A DNA stretch of 64,000 bases from assembly GCF_003946165.1 (NCBI RefSeq), contig NZ_RHOI01000005.1, positions 60,066-124,065 of the forward strand, given 5' to 3'. Both the position numbers and the translations under genes were made by a program. This document shows positions 6,561-16,175 of the stretch, one piece after another. Below the pieces are notes generated by a model. That model ran no database searches and had not been told where the DNA came from. It worked only from the letters and a program-made list of their open reading frames with translations. Within the stretch, counting starts at the first letter, position 1; the number at the start of each line of letters is the position of its first letter. Source of the stretch: Lacticaseibacillus baoqingensis. Lineage in GTDB: Bacteria > Bacillota > Bacilli > Lactobacillales > Lactobacillaceae.

Positions 6561-9326
6561 TCAGTTGCTCAATGCGACCCCCCGGCTGTCGATCCAATAG
6601 GTTTTGCCGCTAGCCAGCTGGATCTCATAGAACTTGTTGCCAGCAGCCGCTGAACGGTTAGTGATCGCTTGTTTCAACACCTTGACCGTCTGGCCGTTGA
6701 AACCGGCAGCATTATGATTTTCCAACACTGATAAGGCATCCGTGTAATAAGGGGCGGAATAAAGCCCATCAGCACGCCCAGTTTGGTTGATCTTACCGGT
6801 CAATGCCACCGTTTTGGTACTGGTAACTTGATTGTATGTGATCTTGGTCAATGCCTTGACATCGATCCACTTGGTTGTCTTATCCGGCAACGTGACTTTC
6901 GCGTAGGTGCCTTGAGATGTTGTCCCTTCAGCGGTGACTTTGACCCCGCGGCCATTGTAAGCTAAGGCATCAGTATTGCTGAAGATACTATCCGCATCAC
7001 TATTATAAGGATGCGCATAAAGCCCGTCACGGCGGCCATTTTCAGTGATCTTGGCATCATAGCTGACAGTCTTGGTGTTGGTGACTGCTTCTAAGCCCAT
7101 CGTCTTGACCCCGCGGCTATCAAGCCACAACAGGCGACCGTTGCTGAATTTCACTTGATAAAAAGTATTGCCAGCCGCGGCGGACCGATTGGTCGTCGCT
7201 TCCGCCACCACTTGCACTTTTTGCCCGTTAAAGGCTTGGGCGTTGTGGTTTTCGGTGATCGTCAACACATCCGTGTAATAAGGTGCTGAGTAAAGCCCGT
7301 CTGCGCGGCCTGATTGTGCGATCGTGCCGGCCATATTGACGGTTTTTTTACTCGTCACTTGATTTAATGTGACCAAAGCAACGCCGCGCGCATTGATCCA
7401 ATTCGTTTGGCCATTCGTGAAGCGGACTTGATAATACGTATTGCCGTCACTGCCTGAGCGATCAGTAGTGGCTTCAGCAATGATCGCAACTGCACGCTCG
7501 TTATACCCTAAGGCATTGTGGTTAGGCGTGATGGTCGCCGCATTCGTGCAATACGGGGCGGAATATAGCCCATCTTCGCGTCCGGATTGATTGATCTTCC
7601 CAACTAAAGCCACCGTCTTTTTACTCGTCACTTTATCGTAAATATCTGTGGTCAAGCCATGTTTGTCGATCCATTCAACTTGGCCGCTATTCAACTTGAT
7701 CTGACAATAAGTCCCAGTGGCCGTCGTGGCTTCTGCCGTCACCGGCACGATTTGATTGTCATACGCCGGCGCATTGCTGTTTTGATAGATATTGGCCAAG
7801 CTGGTCTTATACGGCCCGCCTGGATACAAGCCATCATGCCGCCCGCTTTGTTTGATCCGGGCCGTGTAGTTAACGGTATGTCGATTACTGATCCCATAAA
7901 AACTGCCGAGTTTGACCGCGCGGGAATCTGTCCAATAGGTCTTACCATTCACGAAGCGCACTTGATAAAAGGTGTTTCCTGCTGCCGCACTGCGAGATGT
8001 CGTGGCACTTTGCAATACTTGGACCGTTTGGCCATTAAACGCCTTGGCATTCGAGTTTGCAGTGGCCGTCGCCGCATTGGTATTGTATGGTGCCGAATAA
8101 AAGCCGTCTGCACGGCTGTTTTGATCAATAGTCCCTGGCAGATTGACCGCTTTAGTGCTCTTGATCGTGTCATAAGCCTTCGCCGCACTGGTGAACAGGC
8201 CTTGATAATCAACAGAAGTATCTAGGCTGTTGCCGGCATGGCCGGGCAAATAAGCAGTTGAAGAAAATTGCCAAGCGCCATATTGGGTGTTCCAGAGATC
8301 ATTTTTCGACGGGGTATATGGGTATTGGGCAAACCAAGTCTTCGCAGCGCCCACAGTGCCACTAGTGGCATTCGCATACGTTGAACCAAACAAACCGCCG
8401 GTGTAGACCCCATGGTTGGTATAGCCGGCCGCATTCAATGTGGCCCAGTATTGATTCAAATTAGCGCCAACATTGTTAGTGTCAGTTTCGGACGCTTCCA
8501 TGTCTGCAAAGACCAGCGTTGACTTTGGCAGTCCTAATGACCGCATGGTAGCAGCGGTCTTATTGGCCTCTGCCGCAGCCGTCGCCGCATTGCCAAAGCG
8601 GGCAAAATGGTAAACTGCTACTTTCAAACCGGCGTTTTGAGCATATTTGATCTGACTAGCCGCATACTCGTTAGCGTAGTTGGTACTTTCAGAAACTTTC
8701 ACGATCACAGTTTTAACGCCCAGCGCCTTAAGTTGGTTATATTGCGCTTGGCCCATCCAGTTCTGGTATGAAGCCACGTCCACTGCGTCAACTGAAGGTA
8801 CCGACGTATTGCCGATCGCAAAAGTCAGCGTCGAAGCGGTCGCTGCAACTTGAATGATTTGCTGACTGCGGCCGGTTTTTTGGTAATCTGCTTCCGCGTT
8901 CTTTTTGGCCACAACCAGCCATTTGGCGGCGGTCACTTCATCCAGCCCTGCTGGCATCCGTAAAATATGTTCTTTGCTCGTCGAGCCCGATTCATTGGTC
9001 ATTGCTTTTAAAGCATCATCACTGATCACGGTGCCCATACTGTGATCGGTGACGGTTTCAACGCCTTGATTACTGTGCTGATTGGTCAAAGAAAATGCCG
9101 CCTCAGCGACAGTGGCCGCCGCTTTGACTTGATCATTGGTCACTTTGATCTGACTATTAGCCGTCGTTTGGCTGCTGGCAGTACTTGTCGCGGCGGCTGT
9201 GCTGACGGCAGCATCCGTACTAGCGTCAGGATACAATGTGCCCGTGTTCATTTGATTGGCTAGGATCAGTGCCGAAAATAATCCGACGACCCCCCACACC
9301 GAGCGCTGTGCCGTTTTTTTGTTCAT
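6561..9326 (-). CDS. Secreted GH25 muramidase with six C-terminal SH3/GW-like repeats
   Basis: Cell-wall hydrolase, 921 aa from the ATG at 9326, which has AGGGG nine bases upstream; the TTG three codons earlier would overlap that site. Order: signal peptide or N-terminal anchor (VWGVVGLFSALILA), a Ser/Thr/Ala-rich linker, then a GH25 domain from about residue 175 with VDVASYQ and the catalytic VFADMEAS (Asp-x-Glu). Six repeats of about 80 aa follow, each carrying a variant of GRADGLYSAPY and ending near W-x-D-x-x-G/A-V; they resemble wall-anchoring SH3_8/GW modules. It is a single-gene unit: TTGACG (9406-9411) and TAGAGT (9384-9389), 16 bases apart, are a possible promoter. Confidence 0.88.
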   Translation of the reverse strand: MNKKTAQRSVWGVVGLFSALILANQMNTGTLYPDASTDAAVSTAAATSTASSQTTANSQIKVTNDQVKAAATVAEAAFSLTNQHSNQGVETVTDHSMGTVISDDALKAMTNESGSTSKEHILRMPAGLDEVTAAKWLVVAKKNAEADYQKTGRSQQIIQVAATASTLTFAIGNTSVPSVDAVDVASYQNWMGQAQYNQLKALGVKTVIVKVSESTNYANEYAASQIKYAQNAGLKVAVYHFARFGNAATAAAEANKTAATMRSLGLPKSTLVFADMEASETDTNNVGANLNQYWATLNAAGYTNHGVYTGGLFGSTYANATSGTVGAAKTWFAQYPYTPSKNDLWNTQYGAWQFSSTAYLPGHAGNSLDTSVDYQGLFTSAAKAYDTIKSTKAVNLPGTIDQNSRADGFYSAPYNTNAATATANSNAKAFNGQTVQVLQSATTSRSAAAGNTFYQVRFVNGKTYWTDSRAVKLGSFYGISNRHTVNYTARIKQSGRHDGLYPGGPYKTSLANIYQNSNAPAYDNQIVPVTAEATTATGTYCQIKLNSGQVEWIDKHGLTTDIYDKVTSKKTVALVGKINQSGREDGLYSAPYCTNAATITPNHNALGYNERAVAIIAEATTDRSGSDGNTYYQVRFTNGQTNWINARGVALVTLNQVTSKKTVNMAGTIAQSGRADGLYSAPYYTDVLTITENHNAQAFNGQKVQVVAEATTNRSAAAGNTFYQVKFSNGRLLWLDSRGVKTMGLEAVTNTKTVSYDAKITENGRRDGLYAHPYNSDADSIFSNTDALAYNGRGVKVTAEGTTSQGTYAKVTLPDKTTKWIDVKALTKITYNQVTSTKTVALTGKINQTGRADGLYSAPYYTDALSVLENHNAAGFNGQTVKVLKQAITNRSAAAGNKFYEIQLASGKTYWIDSRGVALSN

Positions 9327-9489
9327 GTTTTTCAACCCCTATGTCATTAACAATATTAACTAATTCAAAACGTTCTTAAATAAACTCTAAGGTATTGTCA
9401 GTATACGTCAAAAAGACTGGCAACAGAACAAATCGCCAGCGTCTGTTATCGAATAGTAATATTACGAAAGGTTGTCATAATTTTGGCAA

Positions 9490-9516
9490 TAAAAAAGCCC
9501 AGCATCGCTGCTGGGC
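9490..9516 (-). terminator. Rho-independent terminator of rny
   Basis: On the minus strand GCCCAGCAGCGATGCTGGGC is followed by TTTTTT, directly after the rny stop codon. Confidence 0.85.
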
Positions 9517-9523
9517 CGCAAAG

Positions 9524-11095
9524 CTATTTCGCGTATTCAACAGTGCGCTTTTCGCGGATCACTGTGACCTTGATATGGCCTGGATACTCGAGTTCTTTTT
9601 CGATCTGGTTGCGAATGTCACGCGCTAATACCACTGATTGTTCATCAGACAACTTGTCTGGTTGCACGATCACGCGCACTTCACGTCCAGCTTGGATGGC
9701 AAAGCTATGATCCACCCCTTTAAAGGCGTTAGCGATACTTTCCAACTTCTCTAAACGATGCAAGTAATTCTCCAACGACTCTGACCGCGCGCCTGGGCGC
9801 GCTGCAGAAATCGCGTCTGCTGCAGCTACTAACACGGCGATCACACTAGTTGCAGGCACATCACCATGATGTGACGCGATCGTGTTGATCACAACGCTTG
9901 GTTCTTTATACTTTGTTGCCAACTCGACCCCGATTTCAACGTGAGAACCGTCAACTTCGTGATCAAGTGCCTTACCAATGTCATGTAATAATCCCGCGCG
10001 TTTCGCTAAGGTCACATCTTCGCCTAATTCAGCCGCCATCACCCCTGCTAATTTAGCCACTTGCAAGGAGTGATCCAGTACGTTTTGTCCATAACTCGTC
10101 CTAAAGTGAAGCCGCCCTAAGACTTTGATCAAGTCTGGGTGCATATTGTGGATCCCGATGTCGAAAATGGCTTGTTCACCGATTTCACGGATCCGATCAT
10201 CCATCTCTTTACGCGCCTTGTCGACCATTTCTTCGATGCGGGCTGGATGGATCCGCCCATCTTGGATCAGTTTCTCTAAGGCCATGCGGGCGATCTCGCG
10301 ACGAATCGGGTCAAAGCCGCTTAATACCACGGCTTCAGGAGTATCATCAATAATCAGATCAATCCCTGTTAGCGTTTCCAAAGTACGAATATTCCGGCCT
10401 TCGCGCCCAATGATCCGCCCTTTCATATCGTCATTAGGCAGATTAACGACGGTAACCGTCGATTCTGCAACGACATCAGAAGCAGAGCGTTGGATCGCGT
10501 TGGCGATCAAGACCTTCGCCTGCTTGTCAGCAGTATCTTTGGCCTCTTCTTCACTTTCTTTGATCAGCTTCGCGCGCTCATGAGCGAGTTCCGCCTTGGT
10601 TTCAGTTAAGATCCGATCGCGAGCTTGATTTTTCGTCAACTCCGCGATGCGTTCTAGTTCGGCTTGTTGTTCGGCTATGACTGTCGCAATGCTGGCTTCG
10701 CGTTCATCCAGCGTTTGCTGTTTTTGATTAAGGTTAGCGTCTCGATCTGCCAAGCTTTGTTCTTTACGATCCAGCGTGTCATCTCGATGATCCAGTGTCT
10801 CTTCTCTTTGAACATTACGGTTTTCAGCTTTTTGCACTTCACTGCGCCGTTCTTGGAGTTCTTGTTCCACCTGAGTTCGATACCGATGGGCCTCGTCTTT
10901 TGCTTCGATCAAGGTCTCTTTTTTGAGTGTCGCTGCTTCTTTTTTAGCGGCCTCAATAATGCCTTCGGCAGAGTCTGTCGCCTGTTGTAGGCTGTTATGA
11001 TGGTTTTTCTTCTGAATCGTGATACCAATCAATAATCCGACCGCTAAAGCGATGACGACTGCGAGGATTATTGAGACCAGTATTCCTGAGCTCAT
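9524..11095 (-). CDS. rny: Ribonuclease Y
   Basis: Membrane-anchored endoribonuclease that starts mRNA decay; 523 aa, the normal length. It has one N-terminal TM segment (about 5-25), a long charged coiled coil (about 40-200), a KH domain with [13 protein letters not shown] (about 213-225), and an HD domain with [10 protein letters not shown] and the metal-binding [12 protein letters not shown] (His-Asp). It has its own strong promoter (11184-11212) and a terminator, so it is transcribed separately from recA although adjacent. Confidence 0.96.
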   Translation of the reverse strand: MSSGILVSIILAVVIALAVGLLIGITIQKKNHHNSLQQATDSAEGIIEAAKKEAATLKKETLIEAKDEAHRYRTQVEQELQERRSEVQKAENRNVQREETLDHRDDTLDRKEQSLADRDANLNQKQQTLDEREASIATVIAEQQAELERIAELTKNQARDRILTETKAELAHERAKLIKESEEEAKDTADKQAKVLIANAIQRSASDVVAESTVTVVNLPNDDMKGRIIGREGRNIRTLETLTGIDLIIDDTPEAVVLSGFDPIRREIARMALEKLIQDGRIHPARIEEMVDKARKEMDDRIREIGEQAIFDIGIHNMHPDLIKVLGRLHFRTSYGQNVLDHSLQVAKLAGVMAAELGEDVTLAKRAGLLHDIGKALDHEVDGSHVEIGVELATKYKEPSVVINTIASHHGDVPATSVIAVLVAAADAISAARPGARSESLENYLHRLEKLESIANAFKGVDHSFAIQAGREVRVIVQPDKLSDEQSVVLARDIRNQIEKELEYPGHIKVTVIREKRTVEYAK

Positions 11096-11183
11096 CTGTT
11101 CACCTCCGCATCATCTAAGCGATGGTTCAATTTTTTAATCAAACATTCACTGATGCTATTTTTGAAATTTATTACACTAATTG

Positions 11184-11212
11184 ATTGTAGCGAATGCCCT
11201 TGCAGGTGTCAA
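11184..11212 (-). promoter_or_regulatory. Sigma-A promoter of rny
   Basis: Minus strand TTGACA (11207-11212), a 17-base spacer, then TACAAT (11184-11189), about 90 bases before the rny start. Confidence 0.8.
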
Positions 11213-11243
11213 CTTGACCAAAGGCCGCTGCGCTTGCCGGCAT

Positions 11244-11274
11244 AAAAAAAGAAACCAAGAATGGTTTCTTTTTT
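11244..11274 (-). terminator. Terminator of recA
   Basis: Minus strand GAAACC-ATTCTT-GGTTTC hairpin flanked by A and T runs, directly after the recA stop. Confidence 0.85.
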
Positions 11275-11281
11275 GGCAACA

Positions 11282-12400
11282 TTAATCGGCTGCATTGTCA
11301 TCTGATTTATCAAAGATCGTCGGCTCACTGGCTGCCGTTGCCGAGGTATCAGTTTCAACGGTTTCTTCAGGGTCTTCAGTGCCGACACCGTCCATCCCAT
11401 AGGCGGCGCGGACCTTGCTTCTGATCTCTGACTTCATTTCAGGATGATCATCCAAGTACGCCTTGGCATTCTCGCGGCCTTGGCCAATGCGCTCGTCACC
11501 ATATGAATACCAGGAACCTGACTTATCAACGATATCTTTTTCAACTGCCATATCGATGATCTCACCGGTTTGTGAGATCCCATGACCATACATGATATCG
11601 ACTTCAGCTACCTTGAACGGTGGGGCCACCTTGTTCTTGACCACTTTGATCTTCGTCCGGTTCCCAATCACATTGGTGCCGTCTTTGATCTGTTCAGCCC
11701 GCCGCACTTCCAAACGGACCGTAGCATAAAACTTCAATGCTCGCCCACCTGGGGTAGTTTCAGGGTTGCCAAACATCACCCCGACTTTTTCACGGATCTG
11801 GTTGATAAATAATGCGATGGTTTTGGTCTTATTGATCGAGCCGCTTAATTTCCGCAGTGCTTGACTCATCAACCGCGCTTGCAAACCAACATGGGCATCG
11901 CCCATTTCGCCTTCGATTTCTGCCCGCGGTACCAAAGCCGCCACAGAATCGACAACGACAATATCGACCGCCCCAGAAGTCACTAAGGCGTCAGCAATTT
12001 CCAGGCCTTGTTCACCGGTATCTGGTTGTGACAACAACAGCTCGTCGATATTCACGCCAAGCGCTGTTGCATACTTCGGATCCATCGCATTTTCAGCATC
12101 GATATAAGCCGCGGTCCCGCCGGCTTTTTGCACTTCAGCGACGGCATGCAACGCGATCGTTGTCTTACCGGAACTTTCTGGCCCATAGATCTCAACGATC
12201 CGGCCGCGCGGAAAGCCCCCTACGCCCAGCGCATCATCTAAGGCAAGCGAACCTGTGGAAATCGTTGAGATCCGCGTTTCGACTTTATCACCCATCCGCA
12301 TGATGGAGCCTTTCCCAAAATTCTTTTCAATTTTTTTTAAGGCATCATTTAGCGCCTTTTGCCGCGCATCTGCCGCCCGTTGATCTTTATCTTGAGCCAC
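11282..12400 (-). CDS. recA: Recombinase A
   Basis: DNA strand-exchange ATPase and co-protease for LexA; 372 aa from the chosen GTG start at 12400. GAGGAGG lies seven bases before that GTG, while the TTG/ATG-like extension upstream has no ribosome site. Walker [10 protein letters not shown] and Walker [18 protein letters not shown] are intact, as is the L2-region [21 protein letters not shown]. The acidic C-terminal tail (DPEETVETD) is typical. A LexA-type box and a sigma-A promoter lie in the gap to cinA. Confidence 0.97.
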   Translation of the reverse strand: MAQDKDQRAADARQKALNDALKKIEKNFGKGSIMRMGDKVETRISTISTGSLALDDALGVGGFPRGRIVEIYGPESSGKTTIALHAVAEVQKAGGTAAYIDAENAMDPKYATALGVNIDELLLSQPDTGEQGLEIADALVTSGAVDIVVVDSVAALVPRAEIEGEMGDAHVGLQARLMSQALRKLSGSINKTKTIALFINQIREKVGVMFGNPETTPGGRALKFYATVRLEVRRAEQIKDGTNVIGNRTKIKVVKNKVAPPFKVAEVDIMYGHGISQTGEIIDMAVEKDIVDKSGSWYSYGDERIGQGRENAKAYLDDHPEMKSEIRSKVRAAYGMDGVGTEDPEETVETDTSATAASEPTIFDKSDDNAAD

Positions 12401-12448
12401 GTTACGTCCTCCTCTAGCCCGCGTATCCACCGCGGTTGTCTATGCCTA

Positions 12449-12477
12449 ATTTTACAAGAGCCGCCAGCGAATAGCAA
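12449..12477 (-). promoter_or_regulatory. Sigma-A promoter of recA
   Basis: Minus strand TTGCTA (12472-12477), 17-base spacer, TAAAAT (12449-12454), 49 bases before the GTG start. Confidence 0.75.
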
Positions 12478-12486
12478 GAAAAAATC

Positions 12487-12498
12487 GAACAAACGTTC
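12487..12498. promoter_or_regulatory. LexA/DinR SOS box upstream of recA
   Basis: GAACAAACGTTC matches the Gram-positive LexA consensus GAAC-N4-GTTC exactly. It lies nine bases upstream of the recA -35 element and touches the cinA stop codon. Confidence 0.85.
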
Positions 12499-13748
12499 TA
12501 TTTATTTTGCAACGCCTTCAGCACCGCAAACAATCCTGCTTTAACGGCTCTCCCGCGCACGTCTTGACGACTCCCTGGTAAGTGCAGCAGTGTCGCAGTT
12601 GGCGCCTGGCTGGCTTGCACCAAACCGATCCAAACGGTTCCAGCTGCCTGGCCTTCACTAGGCCCAGGTCCAGCCACACCAGTAAAACTGACAGCGATCT
12701 TGGCATGCGTCTTTTGTTGCGCACCGACTGCCATCGCTTTGGCAGTGGCTGCACTGACGGCGCCGTCTGCATCGATCTGGCGTTTGTCCAAGCCCAGAAA
12801 ATCTGCTTTGGTTTGGTTGCTATACGTGACAAATCCGCCTTTGAACCATTCAGAAACACCCGCCACTGCGCCTAAGGCCGATTGAAACGCGCCTGCAGTC
12901 AAGCTTTCCGCCGCCGTCAAAGTCGTTTGCGTGGCTTTGAGCGCTTTGACCACTTCTTGGGCTAAGGAGTTATCGTCACCATAGCCATAAAAATATTCCC
13001 CTACCCGCGCTTGGATCGCCGCTTCAGTCGCCGCGATCAAATTCTGGGCCGCTGCATGATCGGCAGCTTTAGCCGTGATTCGCAGCGTCACTTCCCAATC
13101 TTTGATATAAGTCGCAAGCGTCGGATTCGTTTGCCTCTCGATGAGATCTTGCAACGCTGTCACCAAAGCCGATTCGCCGATCCCAAAAAAGCGCAACACC
13201 TCGCTTTCCAGTATCGGGGCATCCCCAATTTCCGCCGCCAAATAGGGTACCAGCTGTTCCAAGACCATCGGTTGAAATTCCTTTGGCGGCCCAGGCAGCA
13301 GCACATATTGATGGGTCGCGGTTTTGGCCACCGCGCCAACGGCTAAGCCGACGCGATTCATCAAAGGCTGCGCCCCTGCCGGCAATTGCGCTTGCACCCA
13401 ATTATTCGGGGTCATTTGCTTTTGCTGCTGCTTGGCATAAGCGGCTAATTTGACCCGTGCCGGTTCGTCATTGGCTAAATCCACACCGAGATGCTTGGCC
13501 AACACTTGTTTGGAAATGTCATCTGCTGTCGGCCCTAAGCCGCCGATCAACACGACTAAGTCAGCGCGACTGGCAGCCAATTGGATCGCCGCTGCTAACC
13601 GTTGGGGGTTATCGCCGACGACTTGTTGATTCAAGCTGTCGATGCCCAAATCGGCGAATTGGCGTGCCAAAAAACTGGCGTTAGAATTTACGATCTGCCC
13701 CAGTAAGATCTCTGTGCCCACCGCAATGATTTCTGCTTTCACGTTCAT
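12498..13748 (-). CDS. cinA: CinA-family protein (competence/damage-inducible)
   Basis: Two-domain protein of 416 aa. The N-terminal molybdopterin-binding-like domain starts MNVKAEIIAVGTEILLGQIVN and includes IGGLGPTADD. The C-terminal CinA domain shows TAAESLTAGAF (about 273-283) and VSFTGVAGPGP; it is linked to NMN or pyrophosphate metabolism in the family. The gene precedes recA as in other Firmicutes. The stop codon lies against the recA SOS box. Confidence 0.94.
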   Translation of the reverse strand: MNVKAEIIAVGTEILLGQIVNSNASFLARQFADLGIDSLNQQVVGDNPQRLAAAIQLAASRADLVVLIGGLGPTADDISKQVLAKHLGVDLANDEPARVKLAAYAKQQQKQMTPNNWVQAQLPAGAQPLMNRVGLAVGAVAKTATHQYVLLPGPPKEFQPMVLEQLVPYLAAEIGDAPILESEVLRFFGIGESALVTALQDLIERQTNPTLATYIKDWEVTLRITAKAADHAAAQNLIAATEAAIQARVGEYFYGYGDDNSLAQEVVKALKATQTTLTAAESLTAGAFQSALGAVAGVSEWFKGGFVTYSNQTKADFLGLDKRQIDADGAVSAATAKAMAVGAQQKTHAKIAVSFTGVAGPGPSEGQAAGTVWIGLVQASQAPTATLLHLPGSRQDVRGRAVKAGLFAVLKALQNK

Positions 13749-13797
13749 GACCCCTTTTAATTAAATTCGTTATCCGGCCTCATTTTACCACGCAGTC

Positions 13798-13829
13798 ACA
13801 AAAAAACGGGCCGCGTAGACGACCCGTTA
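13798..13829 (-). terminator. Terminator of the ftsK-to-pgsA gene group
   Basis: Minus strand GTAACGGGTCGTCTACGCGGCCCGTTTTTTT pattern: arms ACGGGTC/GGCCCGT and a run of seven T, just after the pgsA stop. Confidence 0.82.
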
Positions 13830-13835
13830 CCTAAA

Positions 13836-14414
13836 TTAAAAGCTGTCTGAGAAAACCGCGCGATTCTTGTAGAAATATTCCACGCCTGAATAAATGGTAA
13901 AGAATACCGCGATGTAAAACAAAATGGTCGCCAATGGAAAATGCAAGGCCGCAAAACCGGCGTTATTCACCATTAAAAAGATGATTGCAAACATTTGCGC
14001 ATTGGTCTTGATCTTACCTGGCCAAGCGGCAGCCATCACCTCACCACCATTGGCCAACAACAACCGCAACCCAGTGACCGCGAGTTCTCGCCACAAAATG
14101 ATCGCGACACCCCAAGCCGGCACACTGCCACGCGTCGCTAAGAAGATAAACGCCGTCATGACCAAAAGCTTATCTGCCAGCGGATCAGCGAATTTACCAA
14201 AATTCGTGACCAAATGATTGCGGCGGGCAATTTGGCCATCGGCAAAATCTGTGATGCACGCCACAATGAAGATCAAGACGCCGACGAACCAACTCATTGC
14301 CACCGACGTACCGGCGATCGTGATACTGCCGCTGGGCCAGTCTAAGACCAACAGTAACGTAAAGATCGGGATCAAGATCATGCGCATCAAGGTTAATTTA
14401 TTGGGAAGGTTCAC
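13836..14414 (-). CDS. pgsA: CDP-diacylglycerol--glycerol-3-phosphate 3-phosphatidyltransferase
   Basis: Makes phosphatidylglycerol phosphate from CDP-diacylglycerol, in the membrane; 192 aa. The CDP-alcohol phosphatidyltransferase signature is complete: DFADGQIARR (about 61-70), then GKFADPLADK (Asp-x3-Asp). There are about five hydrophobic segments. It starts MNLPNKLTLMRMILIP as is typical. Two bases separate it from rodZ. Confidence 0.95.
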   Translation of the reverse strand: MNLPNKLTLMRMILIPIFTLLLVLDWPSGSITIAGTSVAMSWFVGVLIFIVACITDFADGQIARRNHLVTNFGKFADPLADKLLVMTAFIFLATRGSVPAWGVAIILWRELAVTGLRLLLANGGEVMAAAWPGKIKTNAQMFAIIFLMVNNAGFAALHFPLATILFYIAVFFTIYSGVEYFYKNRAVFSDSF

Positions 14415-14416
14415 GA

Positions 14417-15337
14417 TCAGTTACCTGCGCTTTCTGTCGTAAAGTTAATCGTGCGCACGATGCTGGTCCCATTGCTGATGTCGACATTGGTCTTATTCAG
14501 CTTGATCGTCGTCGCCGTCGCATTACCGGACTTCACCGAAAACGCCGTCGTGCCATCTGGTAAGGACACCGTATGCGTTTGCCCTGCACTCAAAGAGCCT
14601 TGCCAAGTGGTCGTCCCATTGATGATCACTGAAACCCAAGCAGCAGAGTCTTTGGCCGCTAACGTCACGGTGTTGCTTTTGGCTGGCCAATTTTTCACCG
14701 TCACCGCTTGCACTGAATTGGCATCCGTGCCCACCGCAACGCTTAATTTATCGCTGGTTTTGCTGCTAGAAGATTTCTTGCTGGACGAACTCTTCTTAAC
14801 CGCAGACGAAGAAGCCTTGCTGCTGGCACTCGCCGTATTTTTGGCTGCCGAGGACTTGCTGACAGACGGTTCTTTTTTGCTGGAAACGACCACTGAAGAA
14901 GAATCTGCCGGGATCGCTTGTTTATTGTCTGCGCTCGCCCGCCACGTAATGAAATAAACGACTGCAATAATGATCACCGCCAATACCGCCAAGGCGATCT
15001 GCGGCAAATGCCGGCGCATCTTGTTAGCAGGGCTGGCCGCGGCTGCACGAGTCGCGCGGGTCTTGCTTTCAACAGATTGTTCCACATATTCTTGTGGCTG
15101 GGTGTCCGGGATATCTTGTTGGAATTGCGTCAGTAAGGCATCACTATCCAGCCCCACCGTGTCCGCATATTGTTTGATGAACGCACGCACATAAAAGTCG
15201 CCTGGCAGCGCATCGAAATTGCCTTCTTCGATCGCGATCAGGTAACGTTTTTGAATCTTAGTGATCTGTTGCAGATCATCCAAGGTATAGCCCTTTTCAA
15301 TTCGGGCTGTGCGCAGTTTTTGCCCAATTTCATCCAT
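14417..15337 (-). CDS. RodZ-like helix-turn-helix membrane protein
   Basis: Cell-shape protein of 306 aa that would link MreB to the envelope. An N-terminal Xre-type HTH (MDEIGQKLRTARIEKGYTLDDLQQITKIQ..., about 1-75) precedes one TM segment (about 110-131), then a low-complexity Ser/Lys/Ala linker (about 150-200) and a C-terminal beta-rich DUF4115 domain ending with a T/N/G-rich sequence. Same position before pgsA as in other lactobacilli. An extended -10 sequence (TGCTATACT) on the minus strand near 15377-15385 could give it its own promoter. Confidence 0.88.
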   Translation of the reverse strand: MDEIGQKLRTARIEKGYTLDDLQQITKIQKRYLIAIEEGNFDALPGDFYVRAFIKQYADTVGLDSDALLTQFQQDIPDTQPQEYVEQSVESKTRATRAAAASPANKMRRHLPQIALAVLAVIIIAVVYFITWRASADNKQAIPADSSSVVVSSKKEPSVSKSSAAKNTASASSKASSSAVKKSSSSKKSSSSKTSDKLSVAVGTDANSVQAVTVKNWPAKSNTVTLAAKDSAAWVSVIINGTTTWQGSLSAGQTHTVSLPDGTTAFSVKSGNATATTIKLNKTNVDISNGTSIVRTINFTTESAGN

Positions 15338-15448
15338 TTGTTTTCTTCACCCGCTAAGTTTTTAATGTCTGTTTTCAGTATAGCATGAAATAACGTCTGC
15401 ATGAATTAAGAAATTGTTTAGAGCGCCGCAAAAGCGGGTTTGCACACG

Positions 15449-16174
15449 TCATTGCAGCCAGCCCCCGGTCACATACAACGTCTGGCCAGTCAGATATGCC
15501 GCCTCCGGTTGCAACAACATGGCAACATAAAAGCTGACGTCTTGCGGCTGTGCAAAGCGCGCCGCCGGGATCTCGGCTTGCACGGCCGCTAAAGTTGCCG
15601 GATCAAACATCTCATTCATTTTAGTCGCCACTGCACCAGGGGCAACAACATTGACAGTAATGCCCAAACTGGCCACTTCTTTGGCATAGGCATGCACAAA
15701 GGCGCTTTGGCCGCCTTTGACCGTGGAATAAGCCACTTCCATGGCCGAGCCTGCGCCGCCATAAACGGAACCTATGAAGACAACACGTCCGCGCCCGCTG
15801 GCTGCCAGCTTATCTTGCAATTGCGTCAACAAAGCCATCGGTGTTAACAGATGCACCCGCATCAGCGCCGTTAACTCCTGGACCGTCGTGTCTTTGAACA
15901 GATGATAATAGGTCTGCCCTGCAGCAAAAATCACCGCATCCAGGCTAAAAAGCTGTTGGGTCAATTGACTCAGGCCCGTCGCATCTGTCAGGTCATACGC
16001 GACTGGAATAAAGTCTTGTTTGGGATAGGCCGCCGCTAACTCACGCATCAAAGCCGCGACTGGGGCTTGATGCGCATGGTAATGCAAATATAGCGACCAG
16101 CCATTTTTGGCCAGTTGCCGCGCCACCGCACCACCAATATCACCAGAAGCCCCCATGATCAAAGCTGCTGGCAT
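15449..16174 (-). CDS. ymfI: SDR oxidoreductase, YmfI/EF-P 5-aminopentanone reductase-like
   Basis: Classical SDR of 241 aa with cofactor loop GASGDIGGAVARQL (about 8-21), FIGSVYG and catalytic YSTVK. In Bacillus subtilis the gene in this position reduces the aminopentanone modification on elongation factor P; assignment rests on gene order and length, since SDRs share motifs. One base separates it from ymfH. The start at 16174 is preceded by GGAGGCAAGTGAC. Confidence 0.85.
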   Translation of the reverse strand: MPAALIMGASGDIGGAVARQLAKNGWSLYLHYHAHQAPVAALMRELAAAYPKQDFIPVAYDLTDATGLSQLTQQLFSLDAVIFAAGQTYYHLFKDTTVQELTALMRVHLLTPMALLTQLQDKLAASGRGRVVFIGSVYGGAGSAMEVAYSTVKGGQSAFVHAYAKEVASLGITVNVVAPGAVATKMNEMFDPATLAAVQAEIPAARFAQPQDVSFYVAMLLQPEAAYLTGQTLYVTGGWLQ

Positions 16175-16175
16175 G

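Noticed and set aside
7659..8225. 188-aa open frame on the plus strand inside the muramidase gene
   Set aside because: It is the antisense of the repeat region and keeps open because of the repeats' codon pattern; no ribosome site or domain.
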